From assembly GCA_947628245.1 (NCBI GenBank), contig CANQZH010000011.1, positions 1 through 15,091 of the forward strand: a stretch of 15,091 nt of DNA, read 5' to 3'. A program made the position numbers and the translations under genes. The stretch comes from an uncultured Bacilli bacterium (lineage in GTDB: Bacteria > Bacillota_I > Bacilli_A > RF39 > UBA660). Below the pieces are notes generated by a model. It was not told the origin of the DNA. It ran no database searches and saw nothing but the letters and a program-made list of their open reading frames with translations. Below are positions 1 to 6,987 of the stretch, in pieces; within the stretch, counting starts at the first letter, position 1, and each line of letters starts with the position of its first letter.

Positions 1-35
1 ATACTTTTGCTGAATTATATGAATCAAAAAAATAA
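1..35 (+). CDS. Possible 3' end of a plus-strand gene (partial)
   Basis: One plus-strand frame stays open from the window edge to a TAA at 33-35 and would end in the residues TFAELYESKK. The codons fit a coding sequence, and the stop falls inside a hairpin at 31-51 that could act as its terminator, facing the truncated spoIVA. Only about ten residues are visible, so no family can be named. It matters because it would be the nearest gene on the far side of the spoIVA break. An open frame this short may also be chance. Confidence 0.3.
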   Translation, partial: TFAELYESKK

Positions 36-55
36 GTGGAAATCACTTATTCTTT
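26..55. terminator. Bidirectional intrinsic terminator
   Basis: A perfect 8-bp stem AATAAGTG/CACTTATT (31-38 and 44-51) has a 5-nt loop. On the minus strand the stem is followed by a T-run, placing a terminator just after the truncated spoIVA. On the plus strand it is followed by CTTTGTT, a weaker tail. Confidence 0.7.
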
Positions 56-78
56 GTTATGGCTGTAAATTGTAACAT

Positions 79-480
79 TTAATTATTATTGGGTATCACT
101 TTTAGATAAACTTCCCAAGGAGTTTTAATCATTCGAGGATTTCCATCAGCATCTTCATAACCCAAAGCATTAGGTATTACATAACCTACACAATCAACAA
201 GCTTAATGTCTGCTTCAAAATCATCAACTTTAATTTTAGCCCCATTACTAGGCACAAACTTAGGCTCAGTAGTCATAATAGTTTTACCCTGAGCACTTTG
301 AGGGATTTCATCTAAACATCTTTTCTTTTCATATTCATCACTAATACTTGGAACAACTAAATTTTCTATAAATCTTTTAATAAAAGTACTTTTACCAGTT
401 CTAACAGCCCCGACTATTCCTAAATAAATTTCACCATTACCTCTTCTAGCCACCCCTTGTAATAATTCTTTTTTATCCAT
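79..480 (-). pseudogene. spoIVA: Truncated or interrupted spoIVA (spore coat morphogenetic ATPase, N-terminal part)
   Basis: SpoIVA is the mother-cell ATPase that polymerises on the forespore to form the basement layer of the spore coat; the full-length protein is about 490 residues. This frame gives 133 residues. Residues 1 to about 122 match the family's N-terminal nucleotide-binding region very closely: Walker A GAVRTGKST (about 24-32), the conserved PQSAQGKTIMTTEPKF stretch, and LVDCVGY (Walker B region). Similarity stops dead after the conserved TPW, followed by 11 unrelated residues and TAA. The middle and C-terminal domains are absent, and no remnant is found in any frame down to position 1. 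The ATG at 480 is preferred because AGGTGA (486-491) sits correctly in front of it; a GTG at 489 lies inside that RBS. It is either a pseudogene, a stand-alone N-terminal paralogue, or a gene split by an inserted element. Confidence 0.85.
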
Positions 481-496
481 AACAATCACCTAAGAA

Positions 497-524
497 AACA
501 TATGTTTTTTTATTAAAAATATAC
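497..524 (-). promoter_or_regulatory. Candidate sigma-E-like promoter of spoIVA
   Basis: On the minus strand GTATATT (518-524) and CATATGTT (497-504) are separated by 13 nt. They resemble the mother-cell sigma-E boxes (ATATT-type -35, CATA-rich -10), and spoIVA belongs to the sigma-E regulon in Bacillus. The implied start of transcription falls at the edge of the RBS. Such AT-rich matches arise easily by chance here. Confidence 0.35.
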
Positions 525-639
525 TTTATTTTACAAAAATGATTAAAAAAATCTTAATAATTGCAATTTATAATCATATATCCCCACAAAAATTTGAATA
601 TTTCTAATTTTCTTGAGACAATATAGATGGTGATTATGT

Positions 640-1074
640 ATGTATTTTAAAAGATTAAAAGAATTAAGAAATTACGAAGGATATACGCAAAAAGATATTT
701 CTGATTTTTTACAAGTTCAACGTGCTACATATGCTGGTTGGGAATGTGGTAAAGATATTATTCCTTTAAAAAGACTTTATACATTAGCCAATCATTATAG
801 TGTAAATATGGATTATATGTTAGGAATTACTGATAAATTAGAAAAAATAAAAGTAAAAGATTTAATTGACTATAGTATTGTTGCTCAAAATTTTAAAAAA
901 TTTCGTAAAGAACATAATCTTACCCAAAAAAATATTGCTGATACTTTACAAACAACTCAATCAAATATTCATAAATATGAAACTGGTAAATGTTTAATTA
1001 CAACTGTTTATGCTATAGAATTTGCTAAGAATTATCATTGTTCACTAGATATGTTATTTGACCGTAAAAAATGA
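640..1074 (+). CDS. Tandem double-HTH XRE-family transcriptional regulator
   Basis: The protein is a 144-residue soluble DNA-binding protein built of two successive Cro/C1-type (XRE) helix-turn-helix domains, roughly residues 4-60 and 82-140. Each repeat shows the family pattern of T-Q-K-(D/N)-I-A/S, a recognition helix, then a GK turn (WECGKDIIPLKRL in the first, YETGKCLITTVYA in the second) and the closing 'ANHYSVNMDYML' / 'AKNYHCSLDMLF' helix. Two HTH units in one chain could bind direct or inverted half-sites without dimerising. The ATG at 640 has only a weak GATGGTGAT ribosome site. The gene is divergent from spoIVA and convergent with spoVIF, with a terminator directly on its stop codon. 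Its target is unknown. Confidence 0.85.
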   Translation: MYFKRLKELRNYEGYTQKDISDFLQVQRATYAGWECGKDIIPLKRLYTLANHYSVNMDYMLGITDKLEKIKVKDLIDYSIVAQNFKKFRKEHNLTQKNIADTLQTTQSNIHKYETGKCLITTVYAIEFAKNYHCSLDMLFDRKK

Positions 1075-1096
1075 TGGATTAATTTCCATCTTTTTT
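1073..1096. terminator. Bidirectional terminator between HTH gene and spoVIF
   Basis: The stem GATGGA/TCCATC (1073-1078 and 1085-1090) has loop TTAATT. It is followed by TTTTTT on the plus strand and by ATTTTTT on the minus strand, and it overlaps the TGA of the plus-strand gene. It serves both converging genes. Confidence 0.75.
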
Positions 1097-1337
1097 AAAA
1101 CATTTTACTGACATCATCTGGTACTTTATCTTCTAAGATTGTTGATATAATTTTATCTTCTTGTTCTTTACTAACATTTTTACCAGTCATTTTACTTAAA
1201 GTATCAATAACTTCTTTTAAAGTATTTTTATCTTTCATATTACCTTTTTGTAATTTATCTGCTAAAGACAAAATTGTTTTCTTATCAACTTTTGTCTTTT
1301 TTTCGACTTTTTCAAAAAATGAATCTTTAAATTCCAT
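1095..1337 (-). CDS. spoVIF: SpoVIF-like sporulation protein
   Basis: This is a small, soluble, highly charged 80-residue protein. Its layout (FFEKVEKKTKV, then SLADKLQKGNMKD, then a second helical stretch ending around EDKIISTILEDKVP) resembles the stage VI sporulation protein F family (Bacillus YjcC). That family takes part in late spore-coat assembly in the mother cell. There are no membrane segments or cysteines. It starts at an ATG behind a perfect AGGAGG, and it follows a small XRE gene by 20 nt, so the two are probably cotranscribed. The RBS lies inside an inverted repeat. The family call comes from remembered sequence pattern; a generic helical small protein is the alternative. Confidence 0.72.
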   Translation of the reverse strand: MEFKDSFFEKVEKKTKVDKKTILSLADKLQKGNMKDKNTLKEVIDTLSKMTGKNVSKEQEDKIISTILEDKVPDDVSKMF

Positions 1338-1341
1338 TTTT

Positions 1342-1358
1342 ATAACCTCCTAGGTTAT
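1342..1358 (-). promoter_or_regulatory. RBS-sequestering hairpin in front of spoVIF
   Basis: On the minus strand the arms ATAACCT and AGGTTAT pair perfectly around AGG. The AGGAGG Shine-Dalgarno lies in the loop plus the 3' arm, so folding would hide it. The hairpin starts 4 nt upstream of the ATG and overlaps the stop codon of the upstream XRE gene, so translation of that gene would open it. Confidence 0.45.
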
Positions 1359-1567
1359 TATATGAAAAAATCATAGAAAATCTCATCGGGTTTTTTATCA
1401 AAAATTTTAGCAATTTTAATAGCTAAATCATAATATATTCGCCGATTGTTATGTTCAATTTGCCAATAATAAGCTTTAGATATTTTTAACATATCCGCCA
1501 TTTGTTGATATGAATAATGATGTTGCAAACGAAGTGACTCTAATTTTTTAATTACCTTCTTTGTCAT
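1358..1567 (-). CDS. Small XRE-family HTH regulator
   Basis: The protein has 69 residues and is essentially one Cro/C1-type helix-turn-helix domain (about residues 6-64). It has the pattern YSYQQMADMLKISKAYYWQIE for helices 2-3, then the AIKIAKIFDKKPDEIF closing helix typical of single-domain XRE repressors. There is no second effector domain. The start ATG at 1567 follows AGAGGTAG, with a good sigma-A-like promoter 25 nt upstream. It is the first gene of a two-gene unit with spoVIF and is divergent from the next XRE gene. Autoregulation through the shared intergenic region is plausible but not shown. Confidence 0.85.
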   Translation of the reverse strand: MTKKVIKKLESLRLQHHYSYQQMADMLKISKAYYWQIEHNNRRIYYDLAIKIAKIFDKKPDEIFYDFFI

Positions 1568-1590
1568 TTACTACCTCTTTTATTGGTTTA

Positions 1591-1619
1591 ATCTTATAAT
1601 AAAACTTCTAAAAAGTCAA
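1591..1619 (-). promoter_or_regulatory. Sigma-A-like promoter of the XRE-spoVIF unit
   Basis: On the minus strand TTGACT (1614-1619), a 17-nt spacer and TAAGAT (1591-1596) precede the ATG at 1567 and its RBS at the expected distance. Confidence 0.55.
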
Positions 1620-1621
1620 TT

Positions 1622-1669
1622 TTGTGTAGCTATTGTTGGGTAGACTTTCAATATTTTACACAATACACT
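1622..1669 (+). promoter_or_regulatory. Candidate promoter and operator of the plus-strand XRE gene
   Basis: TAGACT (1641-1646), a 17-nt spacer and TACACT (1664-1669) form a weak sigma-A-like promoter. A 7-bp inverted repeat TTGTGTA (1622-1628) / TACACAA (1657-1663) brackets the -35 and abuts the -10. It is a reasonable operator for one of the two divergent HTH proteins. Confidence 0.35.
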
Positions 1670-1688
1670 TTAGTTAAAGGAAGGTAGT

Positions 1689-1946
1689 ATGGAAGATATT
1701 AAAAAGATTATTGGTATTAACTTAAGATATATTCGTTATCAAAGTGGTTTATCACAAGAGAAATTTTATACTAAATTTAATATGAATCCTAAATATTTAG
1801 CTTGTATTGAACGTGGTGAGATTAATATGAGTGTTGAATATTTATATGAATTATCTAAAGCAATGAAGACCACAATGAGTGACTTAGTTACTTATAATGA
1901 GAAAAAACTAATTAATCAAAAAAGAATAGACGCGAAGAAAAAATGA
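1689..1946 (+). CDS. XRE-family HTH regulator
   Basis: The 85-residue protein has a single Cro/C1-type HTH domain at about residues 8-65 (LRYIRYQSGLSQEKFYTKFN, then YLACIERGEINMSVEYLYELSKAM) and a short lysine-rich tail. The IERGE-N-(S/T) motif and the spacing are classic for SinR/XRE-type repressors. The ATG at 1689 is behind AAAGGAAGG. It is divergent from the 69-residue XRE gene and converges on der, sharing a strong terminator with it. The target is unknown; small size and paired divergence suggest a local regulator. Confidence 0.85.
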   Translation: MEDIKKIIGINLRYIRYQSGLSQEKFYTKFNMNPKYLACIERGEINMSVEYLYELSKAMKTTMSDLVTYNEKKLINQKRIDAKKK

Positions 1947-1976
1947 TAGGATAAATTATCCTATTCATTTTTATTT
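1946..1976. terminator. Bidirectional terminator between XRE gene and der
   Basis: A perfect 8-bp stem ATAGGATA/TATCCTAT (1946-1953 and 1957-1964) has a 3-nt loop. It is followed by TCATTTTTATTTTT on the plus strand and by CATTTTTTC on the minus strand. It overlaps the stop codons of both converging genes. Confidence 0.8.
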
Positions 1977-3265
1977 TTAAATTGTAAAATTATTGGCGTT
2001 CCACTTAAATCAAAACTACTTCTTAACTTATTTTCTAAATAACGTTCATAACTAAAATGAACTAAACCTTTATCATTAACTTTTAAAGTAAATTTAGGAG
2101 GCATTGTTCCTGTTTGACTAACAAAATTAATTTTAAGGCGTCTTCCTTTATAAGATGGAGCTTCGTGTAACATATTAGCTTCTTTAATACATTCATTTAA
2201 TAAAGATGTTGATATTTCTTGTTTATAATTTTCATAGGCTTTTATTATTTCGGGCATTAACATTTGTATTCTTTTTTTAGTTTTAGCTGAAGTAAATACT
2301 ATTTTAGCATAAGTTACAAATTGAAATTCATATTCTAATTTCATTTTCCATTCTTTAAGAGCTTTATCAGGATTTAATACCGTATCCCATTTATTAACAC
2401 ATATAACTAAAGCTTTACCAGCATTAATTGCCATACCTGCAATATGTTTATCTTGTTCAATAATTCCTTCTTTAGCATCAATTACTAAAACGCATACATC
2501 ACTTCTTTCAATAGCTTTAAGGCTTCTTAAAAAACTATATTTTTCAACATTTTCATAAATCTTTCCTTTTTTACGCATCCCAGCTGTATCAATCATTGTA
2601 TATTCTTTACCATAATAATTAAAATTAGTATCCGTAGCATCTCTAGTTGTTCCAGCAACTTCACTTACAATAGCTCTTTCTTCATTTAATAAAGCATTAA
2701 TTAAAGATGATTTACCAACATTAGGACGACCAATAAAACAAAACTTACAATTAGTATTTTCTTCACTATCACTTTCATTTAAATCATTAGTTATTTCATT
2801 TAATAATTCATTAATGCCTATTTTATGAGATGCTGATATAGCAAATATTTTTTCAAAACCAAGTTCATAAAACCGATATAATTCTTCTTTTCTTTTTTCA
2901 TTATCAATTTTATTTACTACAACAATAACTTCTTTATTACTTTTCATTAATAAATCTCTTATTTTATAATCACTAGCACTTAATTCAACTTTACCATCAA
3001 CTACAAATAAAATTAAATCTGCTTCATCAATAGCAAAAGATGCTTGAACTAAAATATCTTCATTAAAATCATTATTACCTAAATCAATTCCACCCGTATC
3101 AATTAAATTAAAACTTTTATTTTTATAATTAACTGTTCCATATATTCGATCCCTAGTAATTCCCGGTTCATCCATAATAATAGATTTATTTTCTTTAAGT
3201 AAACAATTAAACAAAGATGATTTACCTGTATTAGGTTTACCAATTAAACAAACCGTTTTTTTCAT
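1961..3265 (-). CDS. der: Der (EngA), double GTPase for 50S ribosome assembly
   Basis: Der is an essential cytoplasmic GTPase that binds the maturing 50S subunit. The 434-residue protein has the full architecture. The first G domain has P-loop GKPNTGKSS (9-17), PGITRD, DTGG (56-59) and NKID (118-121). The second has GRPNVGKSS (179-187), AGTTRD, DTAG (226-229) and NKWD (291-294). A C-terminal KH-like domain has PPKFTLKVN and HFSYERYLEN. The length is normal for the family. The ATG at 3265 follows GCGGTGAG. A TATAAT box lies upstream inside a small palindrome. It is the last gene of the minus-strand housekeeping block and ends on a shared terminator. The identification is secure. Confidence 0.97.
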   Translation of the reverse strand: MKKTVCLIGKPNTGKSSLFNCLLKENKSIIMDEPGITRDRIYGTVNYKNKSFNLIDTGGIDLGNNDFNEDILVQASFAIDEADLILFVVDGKVELSASDYKIRDLLMKSNKEVIVVVNKIDNEKRKEELYRFYELGFEKIFAISASHKIGINELLNEITNDLNESDSEENTNCKFCFIGRPNVGKSSLINALLNEERAIVSEVAGTTRDATDTNFNYYGKEYTMIDTAGMRKKGKIYENVEKYSFLRSLKAIERSDVCVLVIDAKEGIIEQDKHIAGMAINAGKALVICVNKWDTVLNPDKALKEWKMKLEYEFQFVTYAKIVFTSAKTKKRIQMLMPEIIKAYENYKQEISTSLLNECIKEANMLHEAPSYKGRRLKINFVSQTGTMPPKFTLKVNDKGLVHFSYERYLENKLRSSFDLSGTPIILQFKNKNE

Positions 3266-3287
3266 TACTACTCACCGCTTTCTAAAT

Positions 3288-3298
3288 GGTATTATACC
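3288..3298 (-). promoter_or_regulatory. -10 box of der inside a palindrome
   Basis: TATAAT on the minus strand (3291-3296) lies inside the perfect palindrome GGTATTATACC (3288-3298). The matching -35 is poor. The palindrome could be a small operator or coincidence in AT-rich DNA. Confidence 0.35.
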
Positions 3299-3316
3299 TT
3301 AAAAACTATAAAAAAG

Positions 3317-3811
3317 CTATTTAATTACACCATTCATTACTTTACGACTATCATTAATTATCATAAAAGATGTAGGATCAGCTTTATTAATTAATTCTAA
3401 AACTTTTTTTAAACTCTTAGTATTTACTTCTAAATATAACATTTTCTTTTTATTATCTAGTGAAATAACACTTACTTCATAACCTCTTAATTTTAAAGCT
3501 TTAATTAATTTTTCATCATTTACAATAACTTGAATACAAACTTCACCTTTTATTAAAGACCTAGCTAAAAATGAACCAATTAAAGTACCAGTAGCATATC
3601 CTAAAGAATAAAATATAGGAATTAAGATACTATCAATTTCAATTGTTAAGGCAACTCTCGCGACAACAAACCAAATAAAAACTTCAATAAATGCTAAAAC
3701 GGTGCTAATTGCTAACTTACCTTTTAACATTACCATTTGTCTTAATGTAGCTATGGAAACATCTAAAATACGAGCAAAAAAAATTTTTACACAGATAAAA
3801 AACAAAGTCAT
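3317..3811 (-). CDS. UPF0316/DUF2179 family membrane protein
   Basis: The 164-residue protein has three hydrophobic segments in its N-terminal half (roughly residues 3-20, 31-55 and 60-85) and a soluble C-terminal domain of about 70 residues (EVCIQVIVNDEKLIKALKLR, ending DPTSFMIINDSRKVMNG). This layout, including the D-P-x-(S/A)-F-(M/I)-I motif near the end, is that of the UPF0316 family (Bacillus YebE-like) with a DUF2179 domain, whose biochemical function is unknown to me. The ATG at 3811 is chosen because GAGGG precedes it by 5 nt. The in-frame ATG at 3823 has no ribosome site and would sit next to a probable -10 box (TATAAA, 3825-3830). A terminator separates it from the ATPase gene upstream. 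Confidence 0.82.
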   Translation of the reverse strand: MTLFFICVKIFFARILDVSIATLRQMVMLKGKLAISTVLAFIEVFIWFVVARVALTIEIDSILIPIFYSLGYATGTLIGSFLARSLIKGEVCIQVIVNDEKLIKALKLRGYEVSVISLDNKKKMLYLEVNTKSLKKVLELINKADPTSFMIINDSRKVMNGVIK

Positions 3812-3824
3812 AATATCCCTCATT

Positions 3825-3830
3825 TTTATA
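3825..3830 (-). promoter_or_regulatory. Possible -10 box of the UPF0316 gene
   Basis: TATAAA on the minus strand would place the transcript start near 3818, just before the GAGGG ribosome site and after the alternative ATG at 3823. This supports the later start. The -35 is poor. Confidence 0.3.
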
Positions 3831-3858
3831 ATGCTTAAAAATAAGAGTTTAATACATT

Positions 3859-3883
3859 GAAAAAAGAATAGCTTAACTATTCT
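3859..3883 (-). terminator. Terminator of the relP-ATPase unit
   Basis: On the minus strand a perfect 7-bp stem AGAATAG/CTATTCT with loop TTAAG is followed directly by TTTTTC, 12 nt after the ATPase stop codon. Confidence 0.85.
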
Positions 3884-3894
3884 AAAGAATATAA

Positions 3895-6252
3895 TTAATT
3901 TATAGTAGGATCTATCTTATGAAATAATTTTATACTTAAATCATATAATTTTTTAAAGATATACAACGAATCTAAAATTAATACAATACCAATTAAAACG
4001 GTTTGAGGAGTAAATGTTATCAAGTTAAAAAATTCATTTTCAAATGTAATACAATAAATAAAACCTATCAGTAAAAATGAAAATAATATTTTTCTTAATA
4101 ATGTAAAAGGTAAACATATTTTATATAGAAAAATAAAGCCAGTAACTCCTGTTAAATAAACAGCCATTGTACTATAAAATTGATAAGATAAATTAAATAC
4201 TCTTGAAAAAGCAATAATTAATGCAATATCAAAGAAAACAGTTAAAGCACAAGGAATACTTTTACTCATTATTTTTAAAAGAAAATTGCCTCTTACTAAA
4301 TCTTTATTAGGTTCTAAAGCTAAAATAAATGATGGAATACCAATTGTAAATCCCGTGATTAAAGTAAGTTGAATAGGTACAAAAAAATATCTTGTTCCTA
4401 CAATTACACTAAAAATAATTAAAAGCATTGTATAAATTGTTTTACCAAGTAATAATGAACTTGATCTTTCAATATTATTAATAGTTCTTCTTCCTTCAGC
4501 TACAATTTTAGGTAAAGAATCAAAATTATCATCTAATAGAACTAACTGAGCTACATTTCTAGCCGCATCAGATGCACTAGCAAGAGAAATAGCACAATCA
4601 CTTTGTCTTAATGCTAAAACATCATTAACTCCATCACCAGTCATAGCTACACAATGTCCATCATTTTGTAAACTTTTAATTATAACTTTTTTTTGATCAG
4701 GTTTAACTCTTCCAAATACATCATAAGTATTAATAGCTTCAATTAATTGTTCATCATTTAGATTTTCAATATCTATTCCTAAAACATCTTTTAAGCCAAC
4801 TTGATTAGCAATTTTTAAAACAGTTTTAACATTATCACCTGAAATAATCTTAACTCTTACCCCTTGTTCTTTAAAATAATTTAAAGTATTAATAGCTTCT
4901 TTTCTAATTACATCTTCAATTAAAATTAAACCAAGAACTTCTAAATTATCAGGTTTATTTTTCAATTTATCTTTACTTTTAGCTACTAATAAAACCCGAT
5001 ACTCATTTTGATATTTTTCTAAATCTTTAATTTGCTTTAAAGCACTTTCTTTAACTAAATACTCAGGTGCTCCCACATAAATAGAACCAAAATCTTTAAA
5101 AGAAATAGCACTAAACTTACGCTCTGAAGAAAAAGCAATCCGTTCTAAAACTTCTAAATTACTATTACCATTATAATATTTCTTTAAAGCTTTCATTGTT
5201 TCATTATTATCTAAACTACTACTAGCATAATTAGTTAAAATTTCATTTAAATTATTCTTTTTATTTAAGTTAATAACTTCTTTAACAACCATCTTGCCTT
5301 CAGTTAAAGTTCCGGTTTTATCTAGACATATAACATCTACTCTAGCTAAAGTTTCAATGCAATATAATTGTTGAACTAAAACTTTATATCTTGAAAGTCT
5401 AATAACACTTACAGCCATAACGGAACTAGTAAGTAAAACAAGTCCTTCAGGAATCATTCCAATTAAAGCAGCAACGGATGAAAAAATAGCTTCAGGAATA
5501 TTCCCACCAGTTGTTTGATATTGACTAAAAAACATTACAATCCCAATTGGTATAATAAGATAAGAAATAATTTTTAAAATATCTTCAAAAGATTTCATTA
5601 TTACGGAATTAATTGGCTTTTCAATTTTAGCATCAGAAGATATTTTAGAAGTATAATTATCTTTACCAATATGTTCAACTTTAGCTAGGCAATTACCACT
5701 TACAATAAAAGAACCCGAAAGTAACATATCACCTTTTTTCTTACTAATAGCATCTTCTTCACCAGTTAAAAGAGATTCATTAACCTCAACTTCTCCTTCC
5801 ATAATAATTGAATCAGCAACTATTTGATGACCAACATTTACTTTAACTATATCATCTAAAACAAGTTGTTCAAGTAAGCATTTTTCTTCATTACCATCTC
5901 TAATTGCAATAATTTCACTTTCACTTAAAAAAGACAATTTATCAATAATTTTTTTAGAAATAATTTCTTCAATAATACTTATAATGGAATTAATAATAAT
6001 AACACCCATAAATAAACAATTTTTAAGTCCATTAAAAAACTGATGATTTAAAATACCAGCTAAAAATACAGCAAGTCCTAAAGCAATGTTTAAAAAATTA
6101 AAATAAGTAAAGATGTTGTCACATATTATTTGTCTAATACTTTTTGTTTTAGGTTGATCATCAAAGTTTACTAAATTATCTTTAATTCTTTCTTCTACTT
6201 GTTCTTTAGTTAAACCAATTTTTAAATCAGGATTATATCTTTTAATATTCAT
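3895..6252 (-). CDS. P-type cation-transporting ATPase (CtpE/Exp7-like)
   Basis: This is a 785-residue P-type ATPase that moves a cation across the membrane at the cost of ATP. Visible hallmarks, in order, are: TM1-2 at about 50-96; actuator motif LLTGEE (161-166, E where most members have S); TM3-4 at about 225-285 with the ion-site motif GMIPEGLVLLTS around 265-276; phosphorylation motif DKTGTLTEGKM with Asp311; SGDN (471-474); the hinge MTGDGVND (537-544); and several C-terminal membrane helices after about 600. The PEGL motif in TM4 and the overall length resemble the CtpE (mycobacterial Ca2+ uptake) / pneumococcal Exp7 group, so Ca2+ is the best guess; Mg2+ and other cations cannot be excluded. 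Heavy-metal CPx ATPases are excluded because that motif and metal-binding N-domains are absent. It starts 15 nt after relP and probably shares its mRNA. Confidence 0.93.
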   Translation of the reverse strand: MNIKRYNPDLKIGLTKEQVEERIKDNLVNFDDQPKTKSIRQIICDNIFTYFNFLNIALGLAVFLAGILNHQFFNGLKNCLFMGVIIINSIISIIEEIISKKIIDKLSFLSESEIIAIRDGNEEKCLLEQLVLDDIVKVNVGHQIVADSIIMEGEVEVNESLLTGEEDAISKKKGDMLLSGSFIVSGNCLAKVEHIGKDNYTSKISSDAKIEKPINSVIMKSFEDILKIISYLIIPIGIVMFFSQYQTTGGNIPEAIFSSVAALIGMIPEGLVLLTSSVMAVSVIRLSRYKVLVQQLYCIETLARVDVICLDKTGTLTEGKMVVKEVINLNKKNNLNEILTNYASSSLDNNETMKALKKYYNGNSNLEVLERIAFSSERKFSAISFKDFGSIYVGAPEYLVKESALKQIKDLEKYQNEYRVLLVAKSKDKLKNKPDNLEVLGLILIEDVIRKEAINTLNYFKEQGVRVKIISGDNVKTVLKIANQVGLKDVLGIDIENLNDEQLIEAINTYDVFGRVKPDQKKVIIKSLQNDGHCVAMTGDGVNDVLALRQSDCAISLASASDAARNVAQLVLLDDNFDSLPKIVAEGRRTINNIERSSSLLLGKTIYTMLLIIFSVIVGTRYFFVPIQLTLITGFTIGIPSFILALEPNKDLVRGNFLLKIMSKSIPCALTVFFDIALIIAFSRVFNLSYQFYSTMAVYLTGVTGFIFLYKICLPFTLLRKILFSFLLIGFIYCITFENEFFNLITFTPQTVLIGIVLILDSLYIFKKLYDLSIKLFHKIDPTIN

Positions 6253-6267
6253 TTATAACCACACCAA

Positions 6268-6873
6268 TCATATATTCTCATAATAACTATTCATTATTTT
6301 ATTTAATTGATACATTTTTTGATCTAATTGTTTAATGTCTTTAGCATAGCTTTCTAAAGCTTTAGATATATCGGGTGGTATTTCATCAGGAAATTTATAA
6401 CGAATTTTATGATCAATACTTGCCCAAAAATCCATAGCTATAGTTCTAATTTGAATTTCAGCTTCCACATATTCAACTTTATTTTCTAAATAAATGGGCA
6501 CTAAAACATTTAAATGATAAGATGTATAACCACTAGCTTTAGGATTACTTATATAATCTTGTTTTTGTTTAATAATAATATTATGGGAATTTTGAATCAT
6601 ATTAACAATATCATAAACATCATTAATAAATGAAACAACAATTCTTAAACCAACAACATCAGGAACACCAATTAAAATATCTCTTTCATTATATTCAAGA
6701 TTTTTATCTTTTAATTTTTCTTTAATACTTTCAATACTTTTCAAACGTGATTTAATATGTTCAACCGGATTATAGCCGTGACGATGAACAAATTCATCAA
6801 GTAAAATGTCTATTTCAGTTTCTAACATTTTTAAAGCATACTGATATTTTAAAAAATTTACTTTTTCTTCCAT
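6268..6873 (-). CDS. relP: Small alarmone synthetase, RelP (YwaC/SAS2) type
   Basis: The 201-residue single-domain (p)ppGpp synthetase transfers pyrophosphate from ATP to GDP or GTP. It lacks a hydrolase domain and the ACT/TGS regulatory regions of long RelA/SpoT enzymes. Visible motifs are the basic substrate loop SRLKSIESIKEKLKDK (about 42-57), DVVGLRI, SGYTSYHLNV, and VEAEIQIRTIAMDFWASIDHK containing the E-x-Q-x-R-T catalytic signature. The wording YNPVEHIKSR and EIQIRTIAMDFWAS...HKI.YK follows YwaC/RelP more closely than YjbM/RelQ. The ATG at 6873 is behind AAAGGAGC, with an extended -10 promoter. It leads a two-gene unit with a P-type ATPase. Confidence 0.92.
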   Translation of the reverse strand: MEEKVNFLKYQYALKMLETEIDILLDEFVHRHGYNPVEHIKSRLKSIESIKEKLKDKNLEYNERDILIGVPDVVGLRIVVSFINDVYDIVNMIQNSHNIIIKQKQDYISNPKASGYTSYHLNVLVPIYLENKVEYVEAEIQIRTIAMDFWASIDHKIRYKFPDEIPPDISKALESYAKDIKQLDQKMYQLNKIMNSYYENI

Positions 6874-6896
6874 AACAAGCTCCTTTTATAAGTAAA

Positions 6897-6925
6897 ATTA
6901 TATCAAAATAAACTACTAAAGTAAA
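6897..6925 (-). promoter_or_regulatory. Extended -10 sigma-A promoter of relP
   Basis: On the minus strand TTTACT (6920-6925), a 17-nt spacer ending in TGA and a perfect TATAAT (6897-6902) form one of the best promoters in the window. It lies about 24 nt upstream of the relP start. Confidence 0.7.
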
Positions 6926-6962
6926 TAATATCAAATTTAGAGATTAATTGTTTAAAAGGATA

Positions 6963-6986
6963 GAAAAAACAGTTTTTTATAACTGT
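6963..6986 (-). terminator. Terminator of gpmI
   Basis: On the minus strand a 6-bp stem ACAGTT/AACTGT with loop ATAAAA is followed by TTTTTTC, immediately after the gpmI stop codon. Confidence 0.85.
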
Positions 6987-6987
6987 C

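Noticed and set aside
1..78. Frameshifted remainder of spoIVA
   Set aside because: All three minus-strand frames were read; none resembles the segment that follows TPW in SpoIVA, so a simple frameshift does not explain the truncation.
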